In this document: in pieces, positions 34,881-45,810 of the stretch
Layout of the letters: every line of letters starts with the position of its first letter
Numbering within the stretch: position 1 is the first letter of the stretch
Origin: Mytilus californianus
Lineage: Eukaryota; Mollusca; Bivalvia; Mytilida; Mytilidae
Reading direction: 5' to 3'
Assembly: GCF_021869535.1 (NCBI RefSeq)
Contig: NW_026262668.1
Location: forward strand, 66,308,058 to 66,372,057
Length of the DNA: 64,000 nt
Notes under the pieces: model-generated
Databases searched by the model: none
What the model was told of the DNA's origin: nothing
Seen by the model: the letters and a program-made list of their open reading frames with translations, nothing else
Program-made: the position numbers and the translations under genes

Positions 34881-35342
34881 TGGAACTTTGAGATTTAGTT
34901 AACAAAATACTACACAGAAAGCATAAATTTTAGCAACACGAACCCTAACAAAACAGGGGTAGCTTCACGTGCTCCTCATGGTGGGTGTAGGTTGCTGTAT
35001 TTTTTAACAGGTACCCATGTTGGTAGATTTTATGTTTTGATAATAGAATAATCACATTTAATTTCAAGAATAATTGATCGAAATCAAGCCGGACAAACAG
35101 CCTTGCACTGCTAATCCGGGTAGGTGCCCTTAATATTGTGTTTTTATCTATCTGGCAACCGCATTAAGTAAAATAAAAAAACTGATGAGATGAATAATAT
35201 CAACAGTTAAAATTTTGACCGTTTCAGTGCAATTGTTTAAATTTGGTACAATGGACAAATTTCATCAATACACCCAAACTCCATACAGCGTTATCGTTCT
35301 GGTCATGCTTCCCTTTCGCTACAAAAAAAAGAGCGTAGCATT
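34881..35342. other. No gene seen
   Basis: Contains AGCAACACGAACCCTAACAA-AACAGGGGTAGC and GGTGCTCC-like blocks near 34932. In reverse these resemble the retroelement tail, suggesting a further degenerate fragment. Confidence 0.35.
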
Positions 35343-35840
35343 ATGTCACCACTGTTTCGGAGATTGCATATAGATGATGTTCTCTCACTAAATAATACAA
35401 AATTTGGTGACTATGTTGAACGAATCTATACCATCGAACTAGAGATAAAGGATACTTCAGATACAGTTAAGTCTGCCTCATATCTTGACTTATATCTAGA
35501 AATTGACAATGAGGGTCGGTTGAAAACAAAACAAAACGACAAAAGAGATGATTTCAGCTTCCCAATTGTGAACTTTCCATTTCTATGTAGCAACATTCCA
35601 ACAGCGCCTGCATACGGAGTATATATCTCCCAATTGATACGATATTCCCGGGCTTGTGTTTCCTATCATGATTTCCTTGATAGAGGATTGCTGCTCACAC
35701 GGAAGCTATTAAACCAAGAGTTCCAAATGGTGAAGTTGAAGTCATCCCTTCGTAAATTTTACGGACGCCATCACGAGTTGGTTGACCGTTATGGAATAAC
35801 CGTTTCACAGATGATATCGGATATGTTCCTTATGTCGTAA
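35343..35840 (+). pseudogene. Truncated reverse transcriptase ORF of a retroelement (C-terminal part)
   Basis: A 165-codon open frame. From about residue 10 it reads HIDDVLSLNNTKFGDYVERI, the catalytic YIDD motif of a reverse transcriptase with Y changed to H. It is followed by ELEIKDTSDTVKSASYLDLY, NDKRDDFSFPIVNFPFLCSN, AYGVYISQLIRYSRACVSYH and KLKSSLRKFYGRHHELVDRY, a segment I recognise from abundant bivalve retroelement proteins. The fingers and most of the palm upstream of the IDD motif are missing, so this is a 5'-truncated insertion and the apparent ATG start is fortuitous. The frame from IDD to the stop is intact, so the insertion is younger than the minus-strand copy at 13 kb. It is possibly Penelope-like; the class is uncertain. 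It is followed by its own tail at 35860-36145. Confidence 0.8.
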
Positions 35841-36145
35841 CTACAATACCCTCCCTTTTCACGAATGTACTTACCGAATTAGACTATTTACCGGATTTGT
35901 AATAACATAAGCAATACGACGGGTGCCACATGTGGAGCAGGATATACTTACTCTTCCAGAGCACCTGAGATCACCCCCAGTTTTTGGTGGGGTTCGTGTT
36001 GCTTAGTCTTTGGTTTTCTATGTTTTGTCATCTGTACTATTATTTGTCTGTTTGTCTTTTTATTTTTGGCCATGGCGTTGTCAGTTTGTTTTCGATCTAT
36101 GAGTTTGACTGTCCCTCTGGTATCTTTCGCCCCTCTTTTGCATTC
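35841..36145 (+). mobile_element. 3' tail of the truncated retroelement
   Basis: GCAATACGACGGGTGCCACA, TGTGGAGCAGGATATACTTA, GAGCACCTGAGATCACCCCC, GTTCGTGTTGCTTAGTCTTT, GGCCATGGCGTTGTCAGTTT and CCTCTGGTATCTTTCGCCCC recur in the fragments at 4188-4770, 48990-49200 and 49340-49545. This defines a shared non-coding tail of about 280 bp. Confidence 0.8.
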
Positions 36146-37239
36146 GTTAAGGCCCCATATGGCTTTCTATTTCTAGCTTAAATTTCAAACACGGATTTAT
36201 TGACGATTATCATAATAAATCATAGCTAAAACAATGACTAGATAGGAAATATTTTTTTTGTTAAAAATTTTCTCATCAGCATTCTTTTTATGACGTCACA
36301 ACTTTTGATTTTCGTCGAAATTCAACGAAAACGGGTAGACTTCCATTGGTTTTTAGAACAGGAAATATACAGCGCATACTTCGACAAAAGGGATCTTTTG
36401 AAATTATGTTTTTTTTTATTATCTAATTACATATCTGAATTGTATATTTATTGTGTCGAACCCTGTGCTCTATATGTTTCCTAGACAAAAATGTGGTTGA
36501 AATCCAGACGTGTTTGTTAACTTTCATCAAAATCTCTAATTTTGGCCTATTTAGGGTGTAAATGTCAACGCTTTATTAAGAAAATCTAGACAAAAATAAT
36601 TCCGTTTCATTTTATTTCATGTGTGTTCGACAATTAGAAGCATTTTTTTTTTTCTTTTTTTTCTTGAATCAATTAACTTAATATTCGTTGCCTAATAGGG
36701 CACTTACCGAACATACTCCTTTAAACATATGACATGTCTTTTAATCAAATAAATAATTGAATAAATTATGACATCTTAATCGAACCAATGAAAAGGCCTC
36801 GAATCAAAGACTATGGTTTAATTGCATGAGGATAAGTCACCGTCCGCCATGGTCAGTTAACCAAGAAATCTGAACTTTGGAGACTATATTTTTCTGGTGT
36901 ATAATCACAATAGTAGAGTTTAATTGGTACACCTTTCGTCATTAACAAAATGAATGACACTTGGAATACACACAAGTCACTAGGGTTTGACACACGACTA
37001 ATCTGATGATTTCAGTATGAATTTTGCAAAGCAGATGCTTTTCATTTCGATTTTTCGCGCCATGCTGGTTGGGTTTTATTCAGTGATTTCATGCACAACG
37101 TTTTAATCAATTGAAAATAAAATATTGTTAATTACAATCTAATTTGTTGTTTTTTTTTGTAGTATTACCGCTGTTCGTGTTGTGTGTTTTTTTTTTGTCA
37201 TCTTTGAATCCCAAGTTTGTAGACTAAAAGGTCAAGTTA
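36146..37239. other. No gene seen
   Basis: AT-rich. A 64-codon frame at 36290-36484 has no domain. Confidence 0.5.
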
Positions 37240-37591
37240 CAGTAAATGGGCTATGTCACAGATTTTGGAAACAATTTGCATACAACCTTTGCTCGTTGAA
37301 GTATCACTAAAATCGAAAAAAATGAGGCATTTATCTTTTTTATTATCTGAAATATTACTGATTTAAATTCCTTCAAAATATGTGAACATATGTATAGAAA
37401 GCAAATAAAATCGTCGAAAAATTTTCTTAGATTTGTCTTAGAATCATCAAATCTTCAATTTCAAACCAATAGACTTTTCTACAAAAAAATATTATGTTAA
37501 ATGCATTAGGTTTTCGATTTTCAGTCAAAGTTCAACGATACTAAAGTTGTTTTCAAATTTTACCCAAATCTGTGACATGGCCCATTTGCTG
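37240..37591. mobile_element. ~350-bp foldback element with long imperfect inverted repeats
   Basis: CAGTAAATGGGCTATGTCAC-AGATTT at 37240 is matched by the reverse complement of the right end, CAGCAAATGGGCCATGTCAC-AGATTT (ending at 37591). Similarity continues inward for about 100 bp: left CGTTGAAGTATCACTAAAAT-CGAAAA and GGCATTTA, right (reversed) CGTTGAACTTTGACTGAAAA-TCGAAAA and TGCATTTA. About 150 bp of unrelated AT-rich DNA lies between the arms. There is no ORF. A target duplication was not clear. Confidence 0.8.
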
Positions 37592-37980
37592 TTCTTATAC
37601 CTGAAGTTTCATATATATATTTGCGCATTGTTCATGTTTATAATCATCGTAATAAGTCGTTTCGCCAGTATCAGGACGAGGATGGTTTACAGCCAACTGC
37701 CCTCTAAATGAGTTTTCTTTTTCCCTATGTTGCCACAGTGTGCAGGGATTTTGAATATTGAGTTAACTGTAAGGTACAGAACAAATACTAGTACACTATT
37801 GTACACATTTCTCATTGTTAATGTGCATATAAATAATTATATCGAAACCCTCCTTTTCACGATTAGGCTTAAGAGATTCCTTAATAATAAGTGATACTTT
37901 TTCAATTTAAATCTGTTGTAAAATGTATGCAATAATTATTTCAAGTGTCTGGTTCGATTTTTTTTACTGAGTTTTAAATA

Positions 37981-38082
37981 AAATTGAGAATGGAAATGGG
38001 GTATATGTCAAAGAGACAACAACCCGACCAAACAGCAGAAAACAGCCGACGGTCACCAATGGGTCTTCAACACAGCGAGAAA
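37981..38082 (-). repeat. Family C dispersed repeat fragment, reverse
   Basis: AAATTGAGAATGGAAATGGG, GTCAAAGAGACAACAACCCG and CACCAATGGGTCTTCAACAC are the reverse complement of the 3' end of the copies at 40120-40553 and 44638-44957. Confidence 0.9.
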
Positions 38083-39114
38083 GTATATTATGTCACAATG
38101 AAAAAATGGACAAAATTGATTTTGAGACTTTTCGGACATCTTGTAAAAGATTTTGTAAAATCACTGTTTTTGTTATATTTGTAATATTTCACTAAGGAAT
38201 TTTGTTATTTTTATTGTGAAAGGTTTAAGTCAAAAATTGCTTCAGTTTTTATTTCTGTAGGCTTTTTTTTCTATAGGTGATGGCCACAAGATCTCGTACC
38301 TGATGATGTTGTTATAACAATTACTCTTCAAAGTTCGTTAGTTATCTTCAGAATTTATTTCATTGAAAACTGTCAAAAGATTGTTCAGAGTGTGGATTTT
38401 AGCAATCACACACACACACATACGTTTATTTACAACATTTTTATGTTCATGATATCCAGAAATATTTAACAATTGTGTTAAATAAAATACTTGCTTGGTA
38501 GCGAGTTAACAATTAAGGAATTTTCTTATATTTTGGTCCTAAGTTGATATTCAATCCCGACGGCAAGTGATTGGTTGGCATTGCATTTTGACGTTTCTGT
38601 CCTAAATATTCTCGATGAAATCACGTGGTATATAAATGCTGGTATGCCTTATGGTAATAAAGACATTATCTTGTTCAGATTCATTTCTTATTCATTATAT
38701 GTTTGGTTTTTTTCTTTAAATGATTCAAATTACGTTTCAGTTTTGATATTATCGATGACTTAATCTCACAACGAGTTTCGCTGAATTTCAAAAATCAAGC
38801 TTTTATACAATATTAACTTTCAAATCAAGTTATCATATCTAAATGAAAGTCATTATTCAAATAAAAGCTAATGTTATTACATAAAAATAAAAATAAAAAC
38901 TTCTTAGCGACTTATCATAAGAAATGCTTACTTTTCGGTTTTAGCTGTTGAATAATTGTATTGATTTTTTGCATGTATTTTTTTAAATCAGCAAGACTTT
39001 TATATTATCGCATATCACTCGACTCCGTTTTCATATCACCCGACTCCGCTGAGAACGGAAATTATCAGTCAGCAAGATCAAAGGAAAAATTCGTAAAATA
39101 GCGATAATACATAG
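38083..39114. other. No gene; short CA tract
   Basis: A CACACACACACACA run lies at about 38407-38420. No coding region is recognised. Confidence 0.5.
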
Positions 39115-39850
39115 TATCTAAGTCCGTAGCTTGTTTGAAGTATATTTTAGTCCATAATTTTCTTGTTGTGCAGATATGTCTTAATACTAGCTCGTTTGTC
39201 ATACAGACACATCTAACTTCGTAGCTTGTTTGTTTTACAGCTATGTCTAAATTCATAGCTTGTTTGTTGTACAGATATATTTAAGTTCGCGCGTAGCTTG
39301 TTAGTTGTACCATGGAAGTATTATATTGTCAATATAATACTTCCATGGTTGTACAGATATACCTTAGTCCGTAGCTTTTTTGTTGTACAGATATGTCTAG
39401 GCTTGTTGCTTGTATGATGTACAGATATATATCTTAGTTGGTAGCTTGTTTGTTTTTCAGACCTTAGTCCGTAGCTGTTTGTTGTACAGATTTATTCAAG
39501 TTTGAAGCTGGTTTGTTGTACAGATTTATTCAAGTTTGTAGCTTGTTTGTTGTATACATATAGCCCAGTCCTTAGCTTGATAAAAATACAAATAATTCGG
39601 TCCGTAGCTTGTATGATGTACAGATATATCTCAGTCCGTAGCTTGTTTGTTGTACAGGTATATCTGAGTTAATAGCTTGTTTGTTGTACAGATATATTTA
39701 AGTTGGTATCTTGTTTGTTGTACAGATATGTCTTAGTCAGAAGCTTGTTTGTTATACTGATATGTCTTAGTCACTCAGTAGCTTGTTTGTTGTACAAATA
39801 TATCTTAGTAGCTTTTATCTTAGCCTGTAGCTTGTTTGTTTTACAGCTTT
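39115..39850 (+). repeat. ~34-bp minisatellite, about 20 diverged units
   Basis: The unit is approximately GTAGCTTGTTTGTTGTACAG followed by ATATATCTTAGTCC. Units vary in length and several are truncated. One unit near 39296-39370 is interrupted by a perfect hairpin (39305-39353). Units are not CRISPR-like because the whole unit repeats, with no unique spacers. Confidence 0.93.
39305..39353. mobile_element. Micro-hairpin insertion with 5-bp target duplication
   Basis: CCATGGAAGTATTATATT (39310-39327), spacer GTC, then its exact reverse complement (39331-39348) form a 39-nt perfect hairpin. It is flanked by TTGTA on both sides (39305-39309 and 39349-39353). Deleting the hairpin and one TTGTA restores a normal minisatellite unit, so this is an insertion rather than local drift. 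Confidence 0.85.
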
Positions 39851-39887
39851 ACAAAATGTAATTTACACATAAGAAATGTATTTATTT

Positions 39888-39992
39888 GTTTTGGAGTTTA
39901 GTATGACGTCTATTATCGCTGAACTAGTACATATTTTTATTTAGGGGACAGCTGAAGCACGCCTCCGGGTGCGGGATTTATTACCCATTGGA
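39888..39992 (+). repeat. Family C dispersed repeat, partial
   Basis: TTGGAGTTTAGTATGACGTC, CGCTGAACTAGTACATATTT and CACGCCTCCGGGTGCGGGAT match the centre of the longer copies just downstream. Confidence 0.88.
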
Positions 39993-40119
39993 ATTCCTAT
40001 AACTGCCGAAACAAAATCATACAATATCGTACCTACACAATATTTTTCACCAAAAAAACTTGATTAGAAAATAATTACAGCGTAATCTATAGATACACGT
40101 GAAGTCGTCAAACTCTTTT

Positions 40120-40553
40120 CATTTTGCTTAGTTTCTTTTGTTACCTATTCTGACATCGGACTTGGACTTCTTTTAAACTGAGTTTTACTGTGCGTATTGC
40201 TGTGTGTTTGTTTATTCTACATTGGCTAAATGTATAGGGGGAGGGTTGACATCTCACAAAACATGTTTAACCCCGCCGCATGTTTGTGCCTGTCCCAAGT
40301 CAGGAGTCTCTGGCCTTTTATTAGTCTTGTATGTTTTTTTAATTTTAGTTCATTTATATATTTTGGAGTTAAGTGTGATGTCCATTTTCATTGAACTAGT
40401 ACACATTTTTGTTTAGGGACCTGCTAAAGCCCACCTCCGGGTGCGGGATTTTCTCGCTGTGTTGAAGACCCATTGGTGGCCTTCAGCTGTTTTCTGCTCT
40501 TTGGTCGGGTTGTTGTCTCTTTGACACATTCCCCATTTCCATTCTCAATTTTG
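40120..40553 (+). repeat. Family C dispersed repeat, near full
   Basis: Blocks in order: TTCTGACATCGGACTTGGAC, TATAGGGGGAGGGTTGACAT, ATGTTTAACCCCGCCGCATG, CTGTCCCAAGTCAGGAGTCT, CACCTCCGGGTGCGGGATTT, AAGACCCATTGGTGGCCTTC and GTTGTCTCTTTGACACATTC, ending CCATTTCCATTCTCAATTTT. Family B has an equivalent CCTGTCCTAAGTCAGGAAT block and a related GTTGTCTCATTGGC end. Confidence 0.92.
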
Positions 40554-43500
40554 TTACTGTCGTGTGCGATAGCAGGAATAAATTTTGTTAGTTTCTACTT
40601 TTTATTGCAAATTAGCCTCTTTAATCCTGGTATATATGATGAGTTTATTTCCTATGTCGACCATTAACCTCCATTCCGTCCTTCCACATTTCTTTCGTTC
40701 AATACTAAATAAAATTCTGGCTTTTATTCTTTTATTATTCACTTTCTGGTATAATACAGATTTATGATAAGCATTTATAAAGTATTTTCTTTTATCTGAA
40801 CGTTTTTCCATGTTGTAACTGTTCAAATGGTATCCAGCTTTCACGTATTACCGGAAAAACGTCTTTTTTTTTCTTTTTTTTTTGTTGATGTTTTTTAGGG
40901 TTTGTTTTGTGCGCGAATGTTATATTGTTTTATGACAGATCTCTAGAATTATTTTATTTAATTGAGTATTGATCAGCAAACAAGATGTGCATGTGTAGGT
41001 TTAAGATGCTGATTAATTTTAACGTATTTCAATGCTGAAACGTATCTGAAAACTAATACTTTATTTCTAGACAACACACTGAAAGACACACGACCGATGG
41101 TGTTAAGCACATTCTTATGAATTGACGTTATGTCGGTTTCGTTCAGGTTATGATTTTATATTCACCTATTTTGTTTTTCATTGAATTTGCTCAGTAAAAT
41201 GTAAAAATTGTTTCTGAATAACTTCCGGGCGTCATGTTTGGCATTAAAATATTGATGTCATAACACTGGAAAAAAAGTGAATGACTTTTTAGAAAAAAAA
41301 GCTCTCAAACGTCGTTTACTTGTAAAATAACACAATAGCTCAAGGATACATTAAAGTACATTTATGTCTTACGTATTTTATCATATGAAACGGGTGATAA
41401 GATAAACTTCTTTACGATGTATAACATGAACGTGGTTTTGATATGAATATTTTAGGACACCAACATAATCTGTGAAAAAATAATAGGCAGCTGTACACTT
41501 AAAGGAGTAAGTTCGCGAGGGGTTAACATTGGCCATAAGCTTTTTGGTCCGAAAAATGCACAATATAATCGCCTTAAATGCACTTTTAAGATCCATTTAA
41601 GAACCAAGTTATGACCTTTTTGATGTTTAATGAAAAAGTTGCAATTCAAGGCCACATTTGGCCTTGATTTAAGTTAACCTTGTCCTTTCGTACTTACTAG
41701 TTGTTTTTTTTTTACATGTTTTATTACTGAGATTACAATTTTAGCAGTTATCTTTGTATGAAAAAAATATTTTACCAACATCGATAAAAATTTCTGTTTA
41801 GTTTTAATATTTTAAGCTTTGGAAGCATACAAAAAACATTTAAAAGTTTATTTAGTCTAAGAATCAAATCAGTTGTATGAATAAAAAATAGCAAAATAAT
41901 GAGTCCTTTTTTATTGGCCTTCTTGATTTATGCAATACTTTTGGAAATTCATTAAGTTATAAATCAGTTACGGCAACAAACGTTAAAATTTAGCAAATAT
42001 TCTGGCTCAAAGTAATACTTTTGTTATTTATGAATTGTATTAACCAGATATTAAGACAGGTGAGAAAAATGGCCACAATTACTGTACACGTCTAGAACTG
42101 TAAACCAAGGAACTTTTTTTCTTATGCTTATTCGTCCTACATTCGCACGAACATGACTGAGTTTTGAGTGGAATATGATTATCAGATAATCGTATTTGAG
42201 TTAACTCGTCATATTTGTTTTAATAAATCAGTCCACATACTAATAAAAAATATCTTCGGCAACATTTTTATTTAAAATTTGAAAATTGTATGCGTAATAA
42301 AAATGTATAAAAATCTTACAGAAACATCATAATTTCTGTATGAAAAATTATAGGGACATCATTTTATATTTTTGTTATCTCTGTACTATTCATATTTCAC
42401 AATAAAATTAGAGATTCGATGTAATTCAAAGGAAAACAACAGGCCAAATTTTGAATATATTAGAATATGATTAAACTTTATTGTTGACCATTTCTGCGCC
42501 ATGATAACCCATAATGTGCGGGTTTTTTTTTATTTTATGTTTTACTAATCAAATTACTAACATCACTATTATTATTTTGTAAAGTATGCTGTATGTTTTT
42601 CCGCTTTCTTAACTTTTTTCTGTGTTCATTTTCATATTTCTTACTGCAGCTAAAACTTATACACGTATAAATTATTTATAACAATTAAATAATGCTACGA
42701 TGAAATATATTTATCAGAATCTAATTTTTTTAAGATGATTGATCCTTTATCTGTGTTAGAGGGTATTTGCCGTATAACGGTTTTTGGTAACATCTTGGTC
42801 CTACAAAACTGTTAACCTTATGGAATGCAAATTAATGCAGTTTTTATGTCTGTAAACATTGATTTTCATTCATAAAATGATTTAGATATTACCGTTATCG
42901 CACAAATCTATACACAGAATTTAAGTTTTAAGAAATATTGAAATAAGCTGTTCAACAAAAGAAAATGTTTTTTTATCAGAACTGCCGGTGTGTTTATGAT
43001 TCGCTGTAACTATTCACTTCAATTACCCCCAAGTATACGATTTGGCAGCAGTTGGCGACACATCGATCGGAACGCATCAAGATGTTACGCCGAAAGTCAT
43101 TGATCAATTTAGACTGCACCACGTGTTACCGCTAAAGTTCGCTTGTGTAGATAATTAAACAAAATTGTCATATATAATTTTAATAAATGCTACCATGATA
43201 CAGACAAAACATAAATTGTCAATTTCAAACGTGGTGTAATTCCGTTATATGTAGTGCCCTTGGTATATGAAAAAAAACCTAAGGTAAAAAAATAATTCAA
43301 ATCAGTTGTCCAACTTCAAGCGTTATAACATAGAATAAATAGATTTTAAACATTTTGCAATCCAACACTGTTTTATTAACAAGAGACTGGCAACCATTTG
43401 TTTTAAATGAAGGGGTTAAGTAGAAACTAGAAATAAAAAGACTGGACCGAAGCTGTAGGCGTGATTAACTTTGACAATGATGAAATACAAAAAAAAACCA

Positions 43501-43789
43501 ATCATCTCAGCCAAATGCTTGACGATTTTCTATTTGAAAATTTGTAAAATAAAATCTAGCACCAGTTCAACAAAAGATAATTTCAAATATGCAGCTTAAG
43601 TTAAGATTTTCTTCGTACGCCTCCCATAAAAATGAGCTGGTAGCTCCCTAAACATTGATACAGAGTCATCATACAGAGGGGTTATAACTTTATATTTCGA
43701 ATACTATCACTAACTTGGTGTTTTTTAACCTGTTGAGATCAAATGGTTTAATCACCTTTATCTATTTTGATATTCATAACCCAGAGGGT
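40554..43789. other. 3.2 kb with no supported gene
   Basis: AT-rich unique-looking DNA. Frames at 40585-40844, 41381-41655 and elsewhere lack recognisable domains. Confidence 0.5.
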
Positions 43790-44010
43790 TAGTGTGAGCT
43801 TTTCTCATCACTTTGTCTTTTCGTAGTTTGACCCCCCACGTCAGTACGTTGACTTTCGTCGTAGACTTTAAAAAAAATGATTCGGCTGAAATCAAGGAAT
43901 TGAATATTTTTAGAGTTTAATTCCTTGCAGAAACCACTATGCCAATTGGAACTAATTTTGAACGGATCATATCAAAGGAGTCTAATTTTGAAATCTTATT
44001 AAAATATAGT
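43790..44010 (+). repeat. Degenerate fragment of the GTGAGC element (family F)
   Basis: TAGTGTGAGCTTTTCTCATC-ACTTTG with TTTCGTCGTAGACTTT and AACCACTATGCCAATTGGAA resembles the start of the element at 62947-63772. Identity is low. Confidence 0.4.
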
Positions 44011-44059
44011 TCTCTGATTTCGTTATACTCATATGTACGAGCACGCGAGTTAATATAGA

Positions 44060-44125
44060 TATAAGAAGATGTGGTATGAGTGCCAATGAGACAACTCTCC
44101 ATCCAAGTCAAAATTATATATGGAT
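44060..44125 (-). repeat. Family B fragment, reverse
   Basis: AAGAAGATGTGGTATGAGTG, CCAATGAGACAACTCTCCAT and CCAAGTCAAAATTATA, a sharp 3'-end fragment. Confidence 0.9.
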
Positions 44126-44509
44126 TTTAATGACACTGATATCTCATCATATTGCCAGCCAATAGAGTTACTAAAAATTAGAACACAAGGTTCATTTGAG
44201 GACAAAAAAAATAGTGTAAAGTTCATATATGTATGCCAAATTTTAAGAACAATGATAAATTATTAATAATGGTCTTTAAACATTATGGTTGATGACCTTA
44301 ACTAACTAATTAACCGACGTGTTACTACTTATAAAGAAAGACAAATCAATGCAAATCAAAAATCTTTAAAATTTTATGAAGGACAAGTTGCTATTTCTTT
44401 TAAGAATTATGGCTTATTAATCCAACCGTAATTAATATCTATAAACAAAAAAATGAGAACATTGTAAATATAATTTAATCAAAACACCCACAAAAACATA
44501 TGAAGTTTT

Positions 44510-44559
44510 ACCTGGGACTATTATACTAAGTTATATATATTAGTATAATAGTCCCAGGT
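44510..44559. mobile_element. Second micro-hairpin, similar arms
   Basis: ACCTGGGACTATTATACTAA (44510-44529), a 10-nt AT-rich loop, then its exact reverse complement (44540-44559). The arm resembles that of the 39.3 kb hairpin (ACCATGGAAGTATTATATT): both start ACC, share TGG, and have TATTATA near the loop. Flanks TTTTA and TGTTA could be a mutated 5-bp duplication. Confidence 0.7.
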
Positions 44560-44637
44560 GTTAGTTTATATTTTTTTATAAAATTTATAAAGAATACGAT
44601 AATGCATCAAAATTATGATTAATGAATCCAGAGACAT

Positions 44638-44957
44638 ATATGGGGGAGGGTTGAGATCTCAAAAACATGTTTAACCCCGCCGCATTATTGCGCCTGTCCC
44701 AAGTCAGGGGCCTCTGGCCTTTGTTAGTCTTGTATCATTTTAAATTTTAGTTTCTTGTGTATAATTTGGAGTTTAGTATGACGTCCATTATCACTGAACT
44801 AGTATACATATATTTGTTTAGGGGCCAGCTGAAGGACGCCTCCGGGTGCGGGAGTTTCTCGCTGCATTGAAGACCCATTGGTGGCCTTCGGCTGTTGTCT
44901 GCTCTATGGTCGGGTTGTTGTCTCTTTGACACATTCCCCATTTCCATTCTCAATTTT
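44638..44957 (+). repeat. Family C dispersed repeat, near full
   Basis: Same ordered blocks as 40120-40553, from GGGGGAGGGTTGAGATCTCA to CCATTTCCATTCTCAATTTT, at about 90% identity by eye. Confidence 0.93.
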
Positions 44958-45569
44958 ATATGTCTCTCATGAATATAAGTGATTTAAAACTCCTGGTGTT
45001 GAATACAGGAAATACGACAGAAAAATGAATAAAAAAAATTCAAAAAAAGTCATGTCAGAAAAATGTTGCTTCCTTACTTTTGATACATTATAAATTTGTT
45101 ATCATCTTTAAGAGCTAGAGTTAATGGTCCAATCGCTGTAAGACATGCCCACCACTGTAACTAAAGGAAGATTATTTGAAGGACAAAAAAATTTAAAAAA
45201 AAAATTTAAAAATGCTATGATACCAAACTTAAAGTAAACAATATATTTTAAACATCTTTCTCATGTTTGTATTATGTTTGATGACGCAAGCCTCCTTCTT
45301 ATGTTATTCATTTCAAGAAAACTCCTTTAACGAGATTTTATTGACATCTGTTTTCTTTCACAATTGTACAACCAGACAATTATAATTTCAAGCCATTTTC
45401 CTTTTTAAGTCATGGTTATTCATAATGGCCAGGTGAGAGATACGGTCTCATTTGGACCTCTAGTTTAATAGAAAGTGTTTCTTCTTTTCATTATTATTAC
45501 GGCTACAGTTAAACATTTGTAATACATCACCTTACATACAGAAATAAGCTGTGAGGGTGGGTTAAGAAT
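44958..45569. other. No gene seen
   Basis: AT-rich sequence without a recognised feature. Confidence 0.5.
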
Positions 45570-45810
45570 TAACATTTGAGACAAAAGAGATGACTTCAAT
45601 TTCCAGTGTGAACTTTCCCTTTTTATGTAGCAACGTTTTAGCAGTCTTTGTTTACTGTCACTAGTGTATATCCGAATAGCTTATGTTTCCAATCAATGAG
45701 TACCTTGAGAAAGGGTTGCTGCTTACAATGATACTTCTAAACCAAGGGTTCTTAATGGTAAAATTAAAGTCACCTATTCAAAAGTTATACATACGCCATC
45801 ATCGCTACCC
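45570..45810 (+). pseudogene. Decayed fragment of the same retroelement RT region
   Basis: GACAAAAGAGATGACTTCAA (the DKRDDFN codons), GTGAACTTTCCCTTTTTATG-TAGCAACG (NFPF.CSN region), TTGAGAAAGGGTTGCTGCTT and AAACCAAGGGTTCTTAATGG (LLNQ region) follow the order of 35540-35790, with frame-breaking indels and stops. Confidence 0.75.

Noticed and set aside
35343-35840. Host gene of 165 residues
   Set aside because: The residues from IDD onward are a retroelement reverse transcriptase segment and the element's tail follows directly.
39115-39850. CRISPR-like array
   Set aside because: The whole ~34-bp unit repeats with drift and there are no unique spacers; the genome is animal. It is a minisatellite.
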